From Ensifer adhaerens (lineage in GTDB: Bacteria > Pseudomonadota > Alphaproteobacteria > Rhizobiales > Rhizobiaceae), in contig NZ_LAZS01000010.1 in NCBI RefSeq assembly GCF_002007205.1, positions 186,001-250,000 of the forward strand: a DNA stretch of 64,000 nt, in the 5' to 3' direction. Below, in pieces: positions 61,240-64,000 of the stretch. The position numbers and the translations under genes were made by a program. The notes below the pieces were generated by a model. The model worked only from the letters and a program-made list of their open reading frames with translations. It searched no databases and was not told the DNA's origin. Each line of letters begins with the position of its first letter. The stretch's first letter is position 1.

Positions 61240-62187
61240 TCAGGGATCCAGGCAGTGATCAAGCGGCTCGGTATCGACGACATGGGCCAGGAAGGCCGCC
61301 TCTGCCGGATTGAGGATCGCGTTCGGGTTGGAGATCCGGAAGACGTCGGTGGTCGGGAGATCGGAATAGGGCGGCAATTGCCAGAGTTGACCGTCGGTCA
61401 CGGCGGGCGCTGCGAGATGATCCGGCAGCATGCCGATGCCGACATTGGAGGCGATCAGCCGCATCACCTCCTCGACATTGCAGGAGACGGCGCGGACCTG
61501 CTGGCCAAAAGACCCGATCGCGCGCACGGCGGTTACCGAGTTCATGTGCTGGCCGCCCAAAACGTCGGCGATGAAGGCGATGTAGGGATTGCCCCTGAGG
61601 TCGTTGAAGTCGACACCTTCGGCCCCGAAAAGCGGATGGCTTCTGCCGCAATAGAGCGCATAGCGCTCGCGCACGTGAAACCGCCTGTTCAGCCAGTCGG
61701 GAATGTTGCCGTCGCATAGGCCCATGGTCGCAACATTGCGCTCGACGGCGCTCAACACATCCACGGTAGTTGCGACCGTGACCGACAGCGTGACCTTGGG
61801 GTGCAGGCGAAAGAAGCTTTCGAGCTTGCGGTCCCAGGCGGGATTATGCGCGTGGCTGACCGAGTGGATGTTGAGATGGCCCGTGATCTCCTCGCCGGCG
61901 GTTTCAAGAACATTCGGCAGGCGGATGACGGCTGCGAAGATATCGCGGCACTGCGCATGCAGGCGCGCACCGGCGTCGGTCAGGTTGAAACGCCCGGGAC
62001 GCCGGTCGATGAGTTTCTGGCCGACGGTTTGCTCCAGCCGCTTCAGCGCCATACTGACGGCCGGCTGCTGCAGGAGCAGGCGGTTCGCGGCGGCGGTGAT
62101 GCTGCCCTCCTCGACGAGCACGACGAAGGTACGCAGCAGATTCCAGTCGAGATTGTGGGCGAAGCGTTCGAGGCGGTCGTTGGCCAT
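61240..62187 (-). CDS. LysR family transcriptional regulator (GcdR-like)
   Basis: A 315-residue LysR regulator with an N-terminal winged helix-turn-helix (LDWNLLRTFVVLVEEGSITAAANRLLLQQPAVSMALKRLE, residues ~14-55) and a C-terminal substrate-binding-like effector domain. It is divergent from gcdH and the CoA-transferase gene with a 220-bp spacer, the same arrangement as gcdR-gcdH-gcdG of pseudomonads, where GcdR activates glutarate degradation. It is also directly upstream of the DauA-like gene and could co-regulate it. Confidence 0.88.
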   Translation of the reverse strand: MANDRLERFAHNLDWNLLRTFVVLVEEGSITAAANRLLLQQPAVSMALKRLEQTVGQKLIDRRPGRFNLTDAGARLHAQCRDIFAAVIRLPNVLETAGEEITGHLNIHSVSHAHNPAWDRKLESFFRLHPKVTLSVTVATTVDVLSAVERNVATMGLCDGNIPDWLNRRFHVRERYALYCGRSHPLFGAEGVDFNDLRGNPYIAFIADVLGGQHMNSVTAVRAIGSFGQQVRAVSCNVEEVMRLIASNVGIGMLPDHLAAPAVTDGQLWQLPPYSDLPTTDVFRISNPNAILNPAEAAFLAHVVDTEPLDHCLDP

Positions 62188-62409
62188 GGGTACTGCTTAC
62201 ATGTCTCTTAGGCTATTAGAGTCGCATTCGCGCGGGATGGTCGAAACCTGCGAAACTTGTGGCGATATTTCAGCGATTTGCAACATGGGGGCGCGGCAGT
62301 GCGATCCGTGGTCCATTCCCTCAGCGCATGAGGCGGTGCCTCAATTTCGTTTGAAACGGCATGCACCCCTTGCGATAACAACAGCCGAATAATCCGATGG
62401 GAGAGAAAC
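62188..62409. other. Divergent regulatory region between LysR and gcdH genes
   Basis: This 222-bp spacer should contain the promoters of both genes and the LysR binding sites. AT-rich stretches near 62205-62225 and 62360-62395 were seen, but no T-N11-A palindrome was strong enough to call. No gene is apparent in it. Confidence 0.5.
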
Positions 62410-63597
62410 ATGGCCGGCAAGACGCAATTTCAATGGGATGATCCGTTCCTCCTCGACGATCAGTTGACCGAGGACGAACGTATGATCCGCGACACCGCGC
62501 GGGCCTATGCGCAGGACCGGCTGCAGCCGCGCGTCATCGACGCCTACCGCGAAGAATCGACCGATCCGGAGATCTTCCGCGAAATGGGCGAGCTCGGCCT
62601 GCTCGGCGTGACCGTTTCTGAAACCTATGGCGGCGTCGGCGCGTCCTACGTCGCCTACGGCCTCGTTGCCCGCGAAGTCGAGCGCGTCGATTCGGGCTAT
62701 CGCTCGATGATGAGCGTGCAGTCGTCGCTGGTGATCTATCCGATCTACGCCTACGGTTCCGAGGAGCAGAAGCAGAAGTACCTGCCGAAGCTCATCAGCG
62801 GCGAGTGGATCGGCTGCTTCGGCCTGACCGAGCCTGACGCCGGTTCTGACCCGGCCGGCATGAAGACGCGCGCCATCAAGACCGAGAGCGGCTACCGCCT
62901 CGTCGGCTCGAAGATGTGGATCTCCAACGCGCCGCTCGCCGATGTCTTCGTCGTCTGGGCGAAGTCGGAAGCCCATGGCGGCGCCATCCGCGGCTTCGTG
63001 CTCGAAAAGGGCATGAAGGGCCTTTCGGCGCCGAAGATCGCCGGCAAGCTGTCGCTGCGCGCCTCGATCACCGGCGAAATCGTCATGGACAACGTCGAGG
63101 TCGGCGAGGATGCGCTGCTGCCTGCTGTTGAAGGTCTCAAGGGCCCGTTCGGGTGCCTCAACCGCGCCCGTTACGGCATTTCCTGGGGTGCCCTCGGCGC
63201 CGCCGAATTCTGCTGGCATGCGGCGCGCCAGTACGGTCTCGACCGCAAGCAGTTCAACCGCCCGCTTGCCCAGACGCAGCTCTTCCAGAAGAAGCTTGCC
63301 GACATGCAGACGGAGATCACGCTCGGCCTGCAGGGATCGCTGCGCGTCGGCCGGCTGATGGATGAGGGCCGCATGGCCCCGGAAATGATCTCGATCGTCA
63401 AGCGCAACAACTGCGGCAAGGCGCTCGACATCGCCCGGATGGCTCGCGACATGCATGGCGGCAACGGCATCTCCGAGGAATACCAGGTGATGCGCCACAT
63501 GGTGAACCTCGAGACCGTCAACACCTACGAAGGCACGCACGACGTCCACGCGCTGATCCTCGGTCGCGCCCAGACCGGCCTGCAGGCCTTCTTCTGA
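62410..63597 (+). CDS. gcdH: Glutaryl-CoA dehydrogenase
   Basis: A 395-residue acyl-CoA dehydrogenase-family flavoprotein that oxidises and decarboxylates glutaryl-CoA to crotonyl-CoA in lysine, hydroxylysine and glutarate breakdown. Motifs: [36 protein letters not shown] (FAD contact), the [33 protein letters not shown] region and the catalytic base Glu in [16 protein letters not shown] near residue 374. The strong match of the N-terminal [20 protein letters not shown] and the position next to a CoA transferase and LysR gene favour GcdH over short-chain acyl-CoA dehydrogenases. Confidence 0.93.
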   Translation: MAGKTQFQWDDPFLLDDQLTEDERMIRDTARAYAQDRLQPRVIDAYREESTDPEIFREMGELGLLGVTVSETYGGVGASYVAYGLVAREVERVDSGYRSMMSVQSSLVIYPIYAYGSEEQKQKYLPKLISGEWIGCFGLTEPDAGSDPAGMKTRAIKTESGYRLVGSKMWISNAPLADVFVVWAKSEAHGGAIRGFVLEKGMKGLSAPKIAGKLSLRASITGEIVMDNVEVGEDALLPAVEGLKGPFGCLNRARYGISWGALGAAEFCWHAARQYGLDRKQFNRPLAQTQLFQKKLADMQTEITLGLQGSLRVGRLMDEGRMAPEMISIVKRNNCGKALDIARMARDMHGGNGISEEYQVMRHMVNLETVNTYEGTHDVHALILGRAQTGLQAFF

Positions 63598-63608
63598 GCG
63601 ACGCGATC

Positions 63609-64000
63609 ATGGAAGCGCCGCTGAAGGGCATTCGTGTCCTGGAACTGGCCCGCATTCTCGCGGGCCCCTGGATCGGCCAGACGCTGGCCGATCTCGGTGC
63701 CGACGTCATCAAGGTGGAAAGCCCGACCGGCGACGACACCCGCACCTGGGGCCCGCCCTTCGTTGCGGGTGCGGGCGGTGAGAAACTCGACGCGGCCTAT
63801 TTCCACGCCTGCAACCGCGGCAAGCGGTCGGTCGTGCTCGACTTCACGACCGAGGAAGGGCAGGAGGCGGTGCGCCGGCTTGCCGCCCAATCGGATGTCC
63901 TGCTCGAAAACTTCAAGGTTGGCGGGCTCGTGAAATACGGGCTCGACTACGAGAGCCTGAAGAAGGTCAATCCGCGACTGATCTATTGTTCGGTCACCGG
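63609..64000 (+). CDS. CaiB/BaiF family CoA transferase, 3' truncated by the window edge
   Basis: The first ~130 residues of a class III CoA transferase. The family signature [47 protein letters not shown] is at the N-terminus, with [11 protein letters not shown] and [41 protein letters not shown] following. Directly after gcdH, it is probably the glutarate (succinyl-CoA:glutarate) CoA transferase, equivalent to GcdG. The gene continues past the end of the window. Confidence 0.88.
   Translation, partial: [130 protein letters not shown]

Noticed and set aside
62188-62409. A LysR T-N11-A binding site in the gcdH spacer
   Set aside because: Several loose matches were found but none had clear dyad symmetry, so no site is called.

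Overview
The window is a GC-rich, densely packed piece of an alphaproteobacterial genome, almost certainly a Rhizobiaceae member close to Sinorhizobium/Ensifer. The evidence is the gene content (many ABC uptake systems, Lrp, RpiR, AraC and LysR regulators, hut and phn operons side by side), the protein sequences, and two short intergenic stretches that look like rhizobial dispersed repeats. From memory, S. meliloti carries hut genes and the phosphate/phosphonate transporter phoCDET close together on the pSymB megaplasmid, so this could be a chromid-like replicon. That placement was not verified. No rRNA, tRNA, CRISPR array, insertion sequence or prophage was seen.

Layout. 1-2.6 kb: end of a sugar-catabolic operon (two-domain aldehyde dehydrogenase, RbsD/FucU mutarotase, ribokinase). 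2.7-9.2 kb: a divergent oligopeptide transport locus, with dppBCDF-like genes and a GAF protein leftwards and an XRE-cupin regulator plus family-5 binding protein rightwards. 9.3-13 kb: OsmC protein, MFS transporter, MarR regulator, GNAT acetyltransferase and a carboxymuconolactone-decarboxylase-like protein. 13-20.8 kb: an Lrp regulator divergent from an eight-gene operon that appears to import arginine derivatives and convert them to proline (DDAH, CtlX and ornithine cyclodeaminase, a four-part ABC importer, an M20 amidohydrolase). 20.8-22.7 kb: a disulfide-reductase-type flavoprotein and a DUF4126 membrane protein. 23-26.8 kb: an OpuC/YehZYXW-type osmoprotectant importer, then a pirin-like protein. 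28-33.4 kb: a CUT1 sugar importer with a Gfo/Idh/MocA dehydrogenase. 33.5-35.6 kb: AraC regulator, two VOC proteins and a DUF1801 protein.

35.6-44.6 kb holds an unusual cluster: two M81 (microcystinase C-like) metallopeptidases around an NTF2-like protein, RidA, an RpiR/MurR regulator, an SDR, a GH20 hexosaminidase and an MFS transporter. 44.6-45.3 kb holds an exported protein of lower GC. 45.5-50.8 kb is the hut operon (hutI-hutH-hutG-hutU), with a HutC-like palindrome at its promoter and a clear terminator. 51.1-58.2 kb is a phosphonate operon (phnC-D-E1-E2-DUF1045-phnM-phnN) preceded by three phased Pho-box half-sites. 58.3-61.1 kb holds a frameshifted panE-like gene, a YciI protein and a DauA-like D-amino-acid dehydrogenase. 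The window ends with a divergent LysR regulator and gcdH plus a CoA-transferase for glutarate/glutaryl-CoA degradation.

The common theme is scavenging of nitrogen, phosphorus and carbon compounds typical of soil and rhizosphere life. All function calls rest on reading the protein sequences; no database search was run.
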